Assembly (NCBI GenBank): GCA_905250075.1
Contig: CAJNOP010000061.1
Span: 87,084-151,083, forward strand
Source of the DNA: Rotaria sp. Silwood1
Lineage: Eukaryota > Rotifera > Eurotatoria > Philodinida > Philodinidae
Length of the DNA: 64,000 bases
Reading direction: 5' to 3'
Numbering within the stretch: position 1 is the stretch's first letter; each line of letters opens with the position of its first letter. Under the pieces are notes generated by a model that was not told the origin of the DNA, did not search any database, and worked only from the letters and a program-made list of their open reading frames with translations. The position numbers were made by a program, and so were the translations under genes. Positions 47,978-59,116 of this stretch are shown here, one piece after another.

Positions 47978-50900
47978 GATCTAAAATAAATATCAATTAC
48001 AATATTTTCTTGCTTAATCAATGCAACGACAAAGTTGAATATAAATGTCTGTATAATGTTTGGTTGAATATCAGTTACTAGTTAGTAACAGACGTATGAG
48101 TGTATGCACATGTGTTCGTTCTTTTGCTTGTCATAGGTTGTCCTTCAATGTAACACACATCAATGGTGATTCAATGATAGTCATTGTGATGCCTTCGAGT
48201 TGTAATCACATGTATAAAGACACAATGTCAATAGTTTTACGATGAATTGACATTTGAACGGCTGCTCTGTTTTTTCCGTCTCTTTCTTTTTATATTCCTA
48301 AACAGTACAATATATAATAAGATTCTCCTTTTTCTTTGCTTTACATTTTTTTTCTGTCAGTTCTCTTCTATTTTTCTATACTCATTGGTATGCTACTGAA
48401 GACTGGCAAGAAGAAAGCAAACGGTGGCAATGTAATAATTATATAATACATGGTCTTTTTCTCCCTTTTTCTTCTCGAGTAGTGATGATGATCGATTGGC
48501 GGTAGTTGTATAGCACGCGTACTGCCGCGTTTACTCCTTTCTCTTATCCTTTTCTTTTTTTTTCTTCTACCTTGTCTCGAACTGGTTCTTCGAAGGAGGA
48601 AAAAAACGCAACAAAACGGAGTATAGGACTAGAGGCGTCTTATCACTAATCATAAGTATAATGTATCGAAATAAATCATCCGTTGTGTGAAAGCAACATA
48701 AACAATTATAAAACCAGATACAGGCTAGCAGAAGGAAACATTTATAAAATCTGTTACAGATATTCATGTTCTTTTCTTCAACAGAAGAAAAAACTCGCTT
48801 GCAATTATGAAGAAAAAAAAACTGTTGAATATGATACGAAAAATAAAATTTTCAATGAATCATTCATAAGAAAAAAACATATATTTATAATTTTAGTTGA
48901 AAACAAAACATAGTGAAAGTTCTTTGAGAATGTCTTACCAAAATTCAGGATAAATTGATAGGTTTATTCGAAGTCTTTTTATCCAAATAATAACTTTTAA
49001 CAATCAGTAAATTATTACCTCGATATCGACTCAATATAATACTCAATTTCTTACCATAAAGTATTGATGTAAATTTTATTTATAAAAAACTACTCCAAAA
49101 ACTATTTTTCTAAATCTTAGAGATAACCATTTCAACGAATACGATAGACAAGACGAGATGATTGTTTTGAAAATTTCTCAAAACACTATCGAAAATATGA
49201 ACTTAATCAGAGACGAGATAATTAATAGATTTCTCCATCATATAGATTGAAATAGTTTCGAAAAGATGTAGACATTGTATTCGTTGTTTTGACTAAATAC
49301 GAATGAAGATAAAATTAAAATAAAGAAAACATACAATCATTTTAGAACTTACAAAATATGGATTATTTATTGAGTTTATTCCATATAGCACAGTCCTGGT
49401 CACTAGCCTCGATTTTCTCATGAACTGCAGTTTGTGTACGAGAGAGGCGGCTGAATTTTTCAGTAGATATATTCTACAATGAGCGCTGATCATCAATGTT
49501 GTTCACGCTAAAATTACTTGAGTCAAAGTCGACTCATAATAAGTAGAAGTTGTATTTCTTGTGAATCTTATAAATCGAGAAAACAAAAGACCGTCTGACT
49601 TGATCATGATCTTATGATGCAGTAATTTATTCGAACTATTTACAATATAAATTTAATTGAAGTTTATTGAATCATTGAAGAATTATGATAATTTTACCGC
49701 AAATATCAATGTGCAAGAAAACCATGCAAAATCATTGCGAGACTTATAAGACAATGAAAGTTAGACGAGTTTATCTAAAAGTTTCAAAAACAAACATTAT
49801 AGTCAATTGTAAGTCAAGAAAAATCTTATGCAGAGCTTCATTTTCACAGTAAATAATCAATAATTACTGATATGGGTGAGAAGGTACTGTGAGATGTTTC
49901 AAGATACCTTTTTTTTAATGTTCTCAGCAGAAATAAAAAAATATACACTTGTATTCTTTTTAAAAAGACATTTTTTATACTCGTCATTATCAATTTGACT
50001 ATGATATATTTGAACGTATCGGTGAAGAACTTTATTACACATTTTGGTGTATTGTAAGCTGAATATGTCTTCATCCTATACAGATAGCTGAATTTTCTTG
50101 TTCAATCGAAGTTGCGAACGAGTGACATAATTTTTCCTTTTTTTTTCTAACAACATTAAAAAAGGCCTCATATAGAATCTTTCGTTGTATTTTCTCAAAC
50201 ATATCAATAATTATCGATTATTTAATATAAAATAGCCTAACATACGTTCTTTCTTTACTAAAAATATAAACCTATTTGTTTGAGAACTAGATTTCTTGGA
50301 GTCTTGACAATGGCGCAATAATCATCAGTGCATATGATTCCTACCTATTATAACTCGATGTTGAATCGAGCAACTGTAACAAGAATGATACCGATAATCA
50401 TTACTCATCGTAGAATATTTCTACAAAAGATTTCTCTTACAATAATTGTAGCTCATGAGAAAGTCGAGACTTTTAGTCAACACTGTATATGTAAAATACA
50501 AAAAAATAATTTTTTTTGGTTTTTTTAATACTATTTTCAATTTGATAAGATAGATAACATATTTTGGAGAGAAAACTATCAAATGATATGTGAACTACGA
50601 GAATGTATTTCTTCATCAGAAGTTAATAACTTTCATTAACTTACCATGGTTTTTTTAAATAAAGAACTCATTGAACCAGAAAGAAAGTAGAATCTTCGGT
50701 TATTCAACAACATAATCAAATTCGTCAAATGTTATAAATACAGAAAACTACGTAGGATGAGAGCGGTGATGAGTTCAAACTGCCTTTATACTTGGCTTGT
50801 TGTTCAACTAGAATAACAATTCACAGAAAGTAAAAATTTTTCTGCTAGGCCATAATACGTGAATATGCATACCATTGTAACTTATTTTGAATTAGAGTAA

Positions 50901-50989
50901 ATCAAGTCGATATTCTGTTGATATATATCTTGAGGAGTGCTCCATGTCTTTATTCTTTTTTGAACTGAAATTATTTTCATGCGCTATTT
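47978..50989. other. innexin upstream region and gene desert
   Basis: No supported gene in about 3 kb. The innexin promoter should lie near 48000-48560, where a pyrimidine-rich block (48280-48380) and a locally GC-richer stretch (about 48490-48540, with CGCGTACTGCCGCG) are seen. The remainder is AT-rich with only short random frames. Confidence 0.4.
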
Positions 50990-51394
50990 TTAAGAGAGAG
51001 TCCACCACAGGATCGAGAAACCCCATACTCCCAAAAAAAAATTTTTTTTTTACGGATTAAAAACTTTTTGTTTTAGGCTGTTTTTCTAGCATTTTTATTG
51101 TCCCATTCGATGCACGATCCAAATTTCTGGGATCAACTAACCTTGAGAGATAATATCTCAAAATACTGACTTTTGCTTGATGACTACGTAGTATCAATTC
51201 TGATTTAATCAGTGTGTAGTCATCAGTATGGTCCTCATAACTTTGTTTGTTATATGATCAATCGAGCTAATATTTTGGGTATAGTAGTTTCACCTCATGG
51301 ACTATCAATTCCACAAATAAAATGAGGGGGTCAACATTTTTGGGAGTATGGGTCCTTTAAAAATTCCTCGATGGTCTCATGGACGCCCTCTTAA
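50990..51394. mobile_element. TTAA-flanked 397-bp MITE (piggyBac-like)
   Basis: TTAA at 50990-50993 and 51391-51394 flanks inverted ends GAGAGAGTCCACCACAGGAT and, inverted, GAGGGCGTCCATGAGACCAT; the arms also share CCCATACTCCCAAAAA. TTAA duplication is diagnostic of the piggyBac superfamily. No transposase is present. The ends are imperfect, so the copy is old. Confidence 0.65.
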
Positions 51395-52780
51395 TCATAC
51401 ATGAGAACATGTATGTTATTGTCTTAACGTCAATAACTTTCTTCAACAATACGAATACTTACACCCATAAACAGGAGTCTTCTTTCCATCTTCTCTAAGC
51501 TGCAATATTTTGTTTTAAATTTATTATCGGATAGAGGTATGATCTAAGTATTTCATTTGATTGGATCAGTTATCAACAGAGCATCTCTTCCATTACGCTG
51601 TTATCAATGTGTCATCGGATTTCGATTGAGTATTCTGCTGACAATAGTCTCGTACAAGGATACTTAATAGGTATTCGCTCAGTTTCTATAGAGTTTTATG
51701 AGAAACTTCTCAACTAATTAGTCTGGTCTCCGATTGCGATTTTTTAAAAATATAGGAATCCTTAGAGGATCAAGTTTGTCTAAAATATAGGATTTTCGAT
51801 AAAAAATGACAAAAATATAGGATTTTTTATAGATCGTTTCTGTTCAATTGTTTTGGTATTTTTTAACTTCTCTGCTCGAAAATCGTTTTAATGAAGCTGT
51901 TATAAACAGCTCAACCATAACCAAGATTCTTATGTAATTTCTTTCTACTGAAATAAGTCGTTAATTCGAGGATCACTATAAAGTTTAATTATAAAACTTT
52001 TTCACAAATCAATAAATAACAATAAAGTAGATCATAAACTTTGAAAAAATAAATACATGAAAAAAAACAAATACTATTTCTCATAATTAAATTTGACTTA
52101 TAAAAATATAACTCGATTATAAATAGACAAAAAACTTGAATAACAATCATTAAGTATTATCTATCAAGTCTATTATATTATGTTGATTCTGTTGGATGGA
52201 TTTCAGCTTCTTGTTGATCGATTGTTCATGAAAAAAGCATCTTTTCTTTTTAATCGAAGTTTATCGAGCTCATTTGTAAGTTGTTGCTGTTGTTCATTAA
52301 CTGATGTTAATTTTTCACGACCTCCAGAGTTTTCGTTTGGTTTTATATAGGAGGGGGAGAAAGCCAGGGAGAAAGCCTCCCAAAGTCAGGAAGAAAATAG
52401 TCACAACTCAAAGAAAGCTTTCTATTTGGAAGAAAGTGCCTGATTCTCCCTGAAAACCCAAAGAGAAAGCATTCTCTTTCTAAAAAACGGCTGCTTTTCT
52501 TTGAAATCTTGAAGTAAAATTTCTTTTTAGAAGAAAACGACTGTTTCAATTTGAAAATTAAGGAGAATCCTTTCTCTTTAGCATGTTTTTAGTATATTTT
52601 CTCTATTGAAAACGCCTTAAACAGCAGCTAACGAAAATTTCCAGGGAGAAAGGTAGAACGCAAGGAAAAAATTACCTGGTAGAAATCCTCCATCTTCCAC
52701 CCCCTAGTCGTATGACTTGAACATACGTGCCATTACATTTACATTAATCAAAAGCATTTCTGAATAGATAGGAGAAATCT

Positions 52781-52852
52781 TTAACCCTTTGGGGACGGGA
52801 AGCACATATGTGTGCTTCATATAGTACAGTAAGCCCGTCCCCAAAGGGTTAA
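52781..52852. mobile_element. 64-bp miniature piggyBac-like element
   Basis: Between TTAA at 52781-52784 and TTAA at 52849-52852 are perfect 15-bp inverted ends, CCCTTTGGGGACGGG and CCCGTCCCCAAAGGG. They enclose a second perfect palindrome, AAGCACATATGTGTGCTT (52800-52817). The arrangement TTAA-CCCTTT...AAAGGG-TTAA is the piggyBac layout in almost the shortest possible form. Confidence 0.8.
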
Positions 52853-53416
52853 ACAAGCAGTATTGTTTTAAGTACGGATTGATTTCTTTTTTTTTGAAAC
52901 CGACTCATTTTCTCTTTTAATTTGAACTATTTTCTCTCAACGATTTATTAGATTAAGTCTCTTGATGACACATCAACTAGTTCTCCTTATGATATTAAGA
53001 GAAAGTTTTTTGCATTAGAGAAAAGAACTGGTTCTCTTAGGTATAGTTCATTCGACCTACTAAAAGATAAAAAGCCGCTAAGTGTTCGTAAAATTTTCAG
53101 GGAGAAAGCTATAATTTAAAAAAGAATTAGGGAGGGGAAATCCCCTCCTTCCCCCCGTAATCGTATGGCCTGACAACCTCCAGCAATCAAAAGTTTAGCC
53201 CCATGTATTGGCCTCCGATTACAAATTTTCGAAATTATAGAAATTCCTATATAGGATTTCGTTTTCTGAATTACACGATTATTTTCACTAAAAAAAGGTA
53301 AAAAATTGACCAAAATTTAGGTATTGTACGTTGAACTGCATCTCAAATGTATGTGCTTTACTTGCAAGAAACAGCTGTTCACATTACCTGGTTTTTTCGT
53401 AAAAAGTGATCATCGA

Positions 53417-53437
53417 GGGGGGGGGGGGGGGGGGGGG
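53417..53437 (+). repeat. G21 homopolymer
   Basis: A run of 21 G followed by CGCCGCG in an otherwise AT-rich context. It lies inside the hAT-like composite. The length is likely to be unreliable in any assembly, and it could form a quadruplex. Confidence 0.9.
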
Positions 53438-53609
53438 CGCCGCGAAGATCCCCGTACTCCCCATCAGGGCAAAGTCAAATCTCGTAAAATTTTTCCACTT
53501 TTTTTGACAAAATATAGGAAAAATAGGAAAATCAATCGAAATATAGGACAAAATATAGGATTTGTCAAAAAATAGGAATTATAGGATGAATCGGAGCCCA
53601 GCTAATTAG

Positions 53610-54293
53610 TGGATTGAATATTTACAAGCATTTCCTATTCAAGTGCTAAAAATCTATAAAGTATCTAAAAATTCCTGTGGCATACTAGTAGCAGAATACC
53701 CTGAACTCAGTACATTTATTAGGGTGCGTATGTCTTTTCATATTATTAATTAATATTTCAGCCAAACTAATTGGCAGATGTTTTGGTGCTGTTTTTATTT
53801 CTTGTTCGAATTCGTTTTGCTTATTATCTCCTCCATAATCGGCGAGATATTTCTAATTTGATTATAATTCGATGACGAAATGGGCTAGGGTAGAACTTGA
53901 ATTTGATTGTCAAGTTTTCACTCCATCACTAAACGACATTTTTGTTTAGAATCTTGATTTTCTTGTCGAAACCAACTTGTAGGATCTTCAGAATAATTAC
54001 CGTTCAGCACTAGGCAGAAGGTCATTTCTGTAAAGATAGCATATTAAGGGTGCCGGTGTTGGTGTAGATCATCTCTTCAGTCGCATCCACACTGACACCT
54101 TACACCCGCACAAGACACTGTCCTCTACAAGGTATCAAAAAATCAAACAAATTGGAGGTAGTCAACGGCTAATGTTGTACCAGAAGCGTCTAGTTTTCTC
54201 ATGGATCCACTTTTAAACTAGGCACATAATACTTCTTTTTTAAGCATTTATTTGCTCATATTTGATCGAAAGCACTTCTGTTAGAAAGAGTTT
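53610..54293. other. intergenic stretch
   Basis: No supported gene. GC content rises from about 54040 (CACACTGACACCTTACACCCGC region), which marks the start of a segment with less AT-biased composition extending to 55470. Confidence 0.4.
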
Positions 54294-55471
54294 TCAACAA
54301 AAATGATCGTACAGTTTTGCTTTTATGAAATGGTGAGCGAAAAATTGAGCCACATATTTTTGTCCTTCCGCCAGTGCCCGCGAGAGACCAAACCAAAATG
54401 CATCAATACATTTTTCGTCTGTACGATTCTCATGGGTGCTGTCAAATTGGTGTTCTGCGGGTTTTAGTTCGTTTAGTAGCTGGGCAAAATCGACACAGAA
54501 GCATGTTTTTCCTTCATCGTTGCCTCCAAAAGAACCACAATGAAGTGTTGCAGGATTTAACAACCACTGTAAAGTAGAAGTGCAGGCGTGCCTTGCGAGC
54601 AGTTATCTGCTCCACGCAGTTTTTGTAGTACTTTTTGCAGAGATAGCCGTTCATCGGCAAACTTAGCTCACCATGATTAACAAAACTTATATTATGTATG
54701 TTGCGCGAAAACTCGAAATCGTCGAGTCGAACGAATTCAACGACATGTTATTGTGGCTTGCTGGAAAGAAAGACAGATGATTTAAGGAGGTAATAATGCT
54801 TGTCATTTTCTTCATCTTAGTACCTGGATCACTACGATTTTGAGGATTGAATTTGACTTGTGGAGCCATTCACGTCTTTGTTTAGGGATGTCTGTGTGGT
54901 TCTCGAAACCTTTGCATAACACTAGAATACGAGATGCTGTCGAACATTTATAGTCAATCACTTCTACTCAGTAATGGTTCCAATAGCCACCGATGTTCTG
55001 TCGCAGAATGTTCTTAAAAACAGGATTATAGAAGAAGATGTAAAATTAATTTGCACAATGACATGTTGTTTTGTCTTTATAACAATGTCTAACCTCATTT
55101 CTCATCATGCGAAAATGGAGAACGGCGAAACCATATCTACATGTATTCTCAAGTGCCATATTAGGGGCTGTTCAAGTAAATTTTTCACCGGACAACATGT
55201 CCTGAATTAGTGACCAGTCGTTGACAGGTACTCCTCGCAACTCTTGTTCCTCAGAGACGTAGAGCGCCGTCTTAAGATGTTTCACATGAATTAGATGATC
55301 GAATGCCTTGTAATCATTCATTGTCGTTCTTTCGAGTGCTGTTACATCCATGTCATTTTGTGGAAAAATTCTTGGTAGCCAAATATTGTATTTAGTTATA
55401 GTAGGATTTTGATACCACAGAGGATGATCGATATGCTTCAGGAGACGTTTGTCAGATGCATTTTCAGCCAT
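54294..55471 (-). pseudogene. unrecognised multi-exon gene, apparently disrupted
   Basis: Exon 55189-55471 starts MAENASDKRLLKHIDHPLWY and ends in phase 1 at ...QDMLSG; it joins cleanly to 54824-54921 (VLCKGFENHTDIPKQRREWL to KIVVIQ). Further downstream are two open, coding-like stretches in incompatible frames: NHGELSLPMNGYLCKKYYKN at about 54583-54677 and LLNPATLHCGSFGGNDEGK...KAKLYDHFC ending at 54294. No choice of splice sites joins all parts without a stop. Codon use is clearly less AT-biased than in the neighbouring rotifer genes, with C- and G-ending codons common, which suggests recent foreign origin or a mobile element. I recognise no domain. A partly wrong model or assembly error could explain the break. 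Confidence 0.4.
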
Positions 55472-58400
55472 GACTCAAAGTCACTTGCACTGCTATCTGA
55501 GAGGAATAGAGAGAAGTGAGCTAGCTATACACATAGATCTTTTCCTGGTCTGTTCTCTTTGCAGTAAGGTAGAAAAAAATACAAAAAATCAAAAATTTAC
55601 CCTCTTTTCTGCATCCAGCCTATGACGAGTGTCGTAAGCAAGAAAAGCAAAAAAAGGAGAAAAGAAGAATGTAGGACAAAAAAGATACCCATTTTTCCTC
55701 TCACATAACAAATTGAACTTCATTATTCAATATGACTCACCAAAATAACCTTTAATCGGAAAGGAAAAAACTTCATTCCCGCCATAAAGAAGGCTACAAT
55801 CTTTGTGTCTTGCACAACATCGATTGCGTCGAAGGGAGAGAGAAAGAAAAAGAGAACAATAATATGAGACTATCTGAATCAATAGTGTAAAGTTTTTCAG
55901 ACCTATGACCCATTTGAATAATAAAATCTGGCATGTATTTCGTATTCATTGTCTAAATTAAAGAAAGATCAAAAGCCAACTAAACAGTTGTACAAAAAAA
56001 GTTGTATCAACTAGTTGAAAAAAGTTGACCTCATCGTTTTTCTTGAACTTGGTTATTTATTGTGACGTTTGGAAGCGCTTACATAGGGATACGGGAAACA
56101 AGAAATTTAGAATCACAGCAAGAAAGAGCCCACAGCAGCATCAATACAACTGCATAGATATGACAATAGTCTACAATATGACACTTTCAACAAGAAGGAG
56201 CAGAAAATGAAGAAAAAGAAGAAAAGGTAAGGGACGAATGAGAGAGAAACAAAAATAGAATACCAAAAAACAGCCATAAAAGAAATACGAAAAAGCAGGA
56301 GAGGAATGAAAAGAGAAGGAAAGGAAAGCAGATGATCAAAAAGAGGCGCATCGATAGACATGGAGCATTTCGTCAACAAAATCAATTCACTTAAAAAGTA
56401 GAATCTCATGTTTCTCTTCCAATCTTTCTACTCTTCTTATTTGAAGGAAATAGCTACAGTTATTTCCTTTACATTTATTGAAATGATTCCAGAAAAACAC
56501 ATCGATGTTGAAAAGAAAGTGCCTTAGATAGATCTTATGCATTTGTTGCAGTTTTTTCGATAGATCTTTTAGCGTAAAAATCAAATAGATCTTCACTCGT
56601 CACAAAGAATGAATTCCGACCTGATACAAAGGTACACCGATTTACTAGCCTCATTGCAACTGAAACTTTCGCTTGAATGTTGCTTGATGAGTGTTTGGCA
56701 TAAAATGAAAAAAACGAAGAAGCCAGACGAGATATGGAAACATGTAGACAAAAAGCATGTTCCTGATATCGAAATGTATGCTTGATAAAATGATTGATCG
56801 TTGTCTCATAAAGTTTCATTATACACTCTTGTAAAGTCTGATAACATAGATAAATGTCCGACGGGATCAAATCTTTGAATGCTTAGCTATAACTATCGAA
56901 TGCTGATTATTATGTTCGACAGTTTAAAGTAGTAAAATCTAATCAATTTTTCGGTTAGTATTATAATTTATTAACAGATGAAAAATTGATTGATGCATGT
57001 CATTCATATTATGATGCAATATAGTCGACTATTGCAATATGCTTTCTTAATATTAGTTTCTTATTTCAAAAAAAATGTTTATTTATTGGTTTATTTACTT
57101 ATTCAAAGATGATATATTACAATTATGTTATGCTATGTCAACTTACTGATTTGTATAACTGTTTCTAATATTTATATAATGTTTATAAATTATGCTAGAT
57201 TTTTTATTTGTTTAGCTGTTTTTTTATAAATATTCTATTCGAAGCGTGATAATTATAATATAAGTAATTTATATTATCATGATTAAATTTATCTCATTCA
57301 AATATTTGATATGAGCACGTCTACGGAATTGTTTGTTCGCCATGTTCTGTCTACAATAATGCGAAGTCCTGGATAGTTGCGCACTGTCTCATTTTGATAA
57401 GCACAATTTGTTGTACAAAAATCGCAAACACATTCGATTCTAGACTATGAAGTTCTATACGCAGTAAAGCACATAAATGGTGACAAAAAAACGTTTCAGA
57501 TGGGTAAGCTCATGTCCTAACAATTGAATTCATTACTGATCAGTGAGGTATAGATCAATTAAACATCATCGCATATTTAAATTTGAATGATTTACTACAT
57601 TTGATATTGTACATTCCTAAAAATGACGCACGTATATGATATTAATTAGTACATTTTCAAATAACACGTTCTTATTCGAAATTAAGTATATCATTCTATC
57701 AAAATGCCATCCTGATGAACGATAAATTCAATGCTCTACATTTCACTTTTTATTATTTTTCTAAACCAAGTCCCTTTCCTATTAGAATAAAAAATAATTT
57801 CCTTTTTTGTTTTTATGCTTGTAAATATTTTTATTTTATCTTGTCAATTTTTCAATTTATTTTGTCTGATAAAACATGTAGTTGATCACTTCATTGTTAA
57901 TCAGATACATCTTCATTGTTCTTGCATCCATCAAGACAATATCGTAGGCCCTTTGGAGAAAAATCTACATGTTTCGATATAACCTTGTTTGATATTTGAG
58001 AACCCAGTGAACAAAGTTGAAGAAACATGATGCAATCTTACGAAAAAGTGAAAGAAGAATTACACTTTAATATTCATTCATGTTCTACAGGTAACGTGTT
58101 TCATTTGATAGTACACTTCATAAGAAATATGACGATATAAAAATAAATAGGAGAACAAGAGGAAAGGCTTTTATTCACGGATGTAACCGAAAAAAAAAAA
58201 AGATAACTCGTAGAATAAAAATAGAGAGCCTCGCCCCACAATCCAACTGTGTTTTACATATATGAAGGAAAAAATCGAAACGCGTCTCTTTCTAAAATCA
58301 TTCAATGTATTAAATTTAGAAGTTTTAGATGGAAAGTAAAAAATTTTGCCCATTTATTTACTCACTTATTCATTTTTCCTTTAAAAACTTACAACATAGA

Positions 58401-59116
58401 AAAAAGTTAAAATTACTAAAAAAAAAATGCTTTATCAGCTATGCTTTAGCTAAGTTCTTAATTGTCTTTATTATTATTCAGTTTTTATTTTGCGTTATTT
58501 ACTTCTAATTATTGATTACTTAAATTTAAAAGATTAAAATCAAAATAAAATAATAAAATATATTTATTTATTATCAATTATTTGTTCGCGTGCATTATTT
58601 CAGTTTACTAATCAATGCTAATTCACTCTTATTTGTTAACTTCATCGTCAAGTTATTCAATTCTTACTATTTTGCTGAAAGAAACAATACCACATCCTTC
58701 TTCATTATCATTTAGACAATATGCGTATGCGAAATATATTAGAGTTCTCGTAATCTAAGCTGAATTCAGTTTCGTTTTAGATCGCAAAACATGTCCATTG
58801 TGTCACAAAAAATATAATCTGATTTTTCTAGGCTCGATTTAAAGACTGAATCAATGAGCTAGATTCAAAGATTATTGACTTATTATTTAAGAAACAAAGC
58901 CTATGTAGTAAATGAATATTCTATTCAAAGAACTTGAAAATATTATCCAAACATAGTCTCCATATAAAACAATCTACTGAAACACTTAATATTTTTGTCG
59001 ACAAATGAAAATAAGATATCTCAAATTTCATTTCCATAAAATGAAGATTTGTAATGAAAACAAGACAAAAAAAAGAAAAGTAAAGTAAAGTAAATCACTG
59101 CATTTTATCTGATTAA
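55472..59116. other. long AT-rich intergenic region
   Basis: About 3.6 kb without a supported gene. A purine-rich plus-strand block at 56180-56340 (AGAAGGAGCAGAAAATGAAG type) creates a spurious hydrophobic minus-strand frame. From 57000 to 59000 the sequence is extremely AT-rich. Confidence 0.45.

Larger units (their letters stand above)
51714..53609. mobile_element. nested hAT-like composite with 8-bp CTAATTAG flanks
   Basis: CTAATTAG occurs at 51714-51721 and 53602-53609. The enclosed ends are inverted: CTGGTCTCCGATT on the left and AATCGGAGCCCAG on the right, each followed inward by several AATATAGGA motifs. A third end-like copy (GGCCTCCGATT with ATAGGA motifs) lies at about 53210, so one element may be inserted in another of the same family. 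Diverged direct repeats (CCAGGGAGAAAG ... CCCCCTAGTCGTATGAC at about 52640-52720 and CAGGGAGAAAG ... CCCCCGTAATCGTATGG at about 53097-53167) and the 64-bp TTAA element sit inside. The 8-bp flank suits hAT, but it is itself a palindrome, which weakens the argument. Confidence 0.6.

Noticed and set aside
56113-56409. 98-aa hydrophobic minus-strand frame that looks like a membrane protein
   Set aside because: It arises from a purine-rich plus-strand tract read in reverse (Phe/Leu/Ser-rich) and has no splice or start context.
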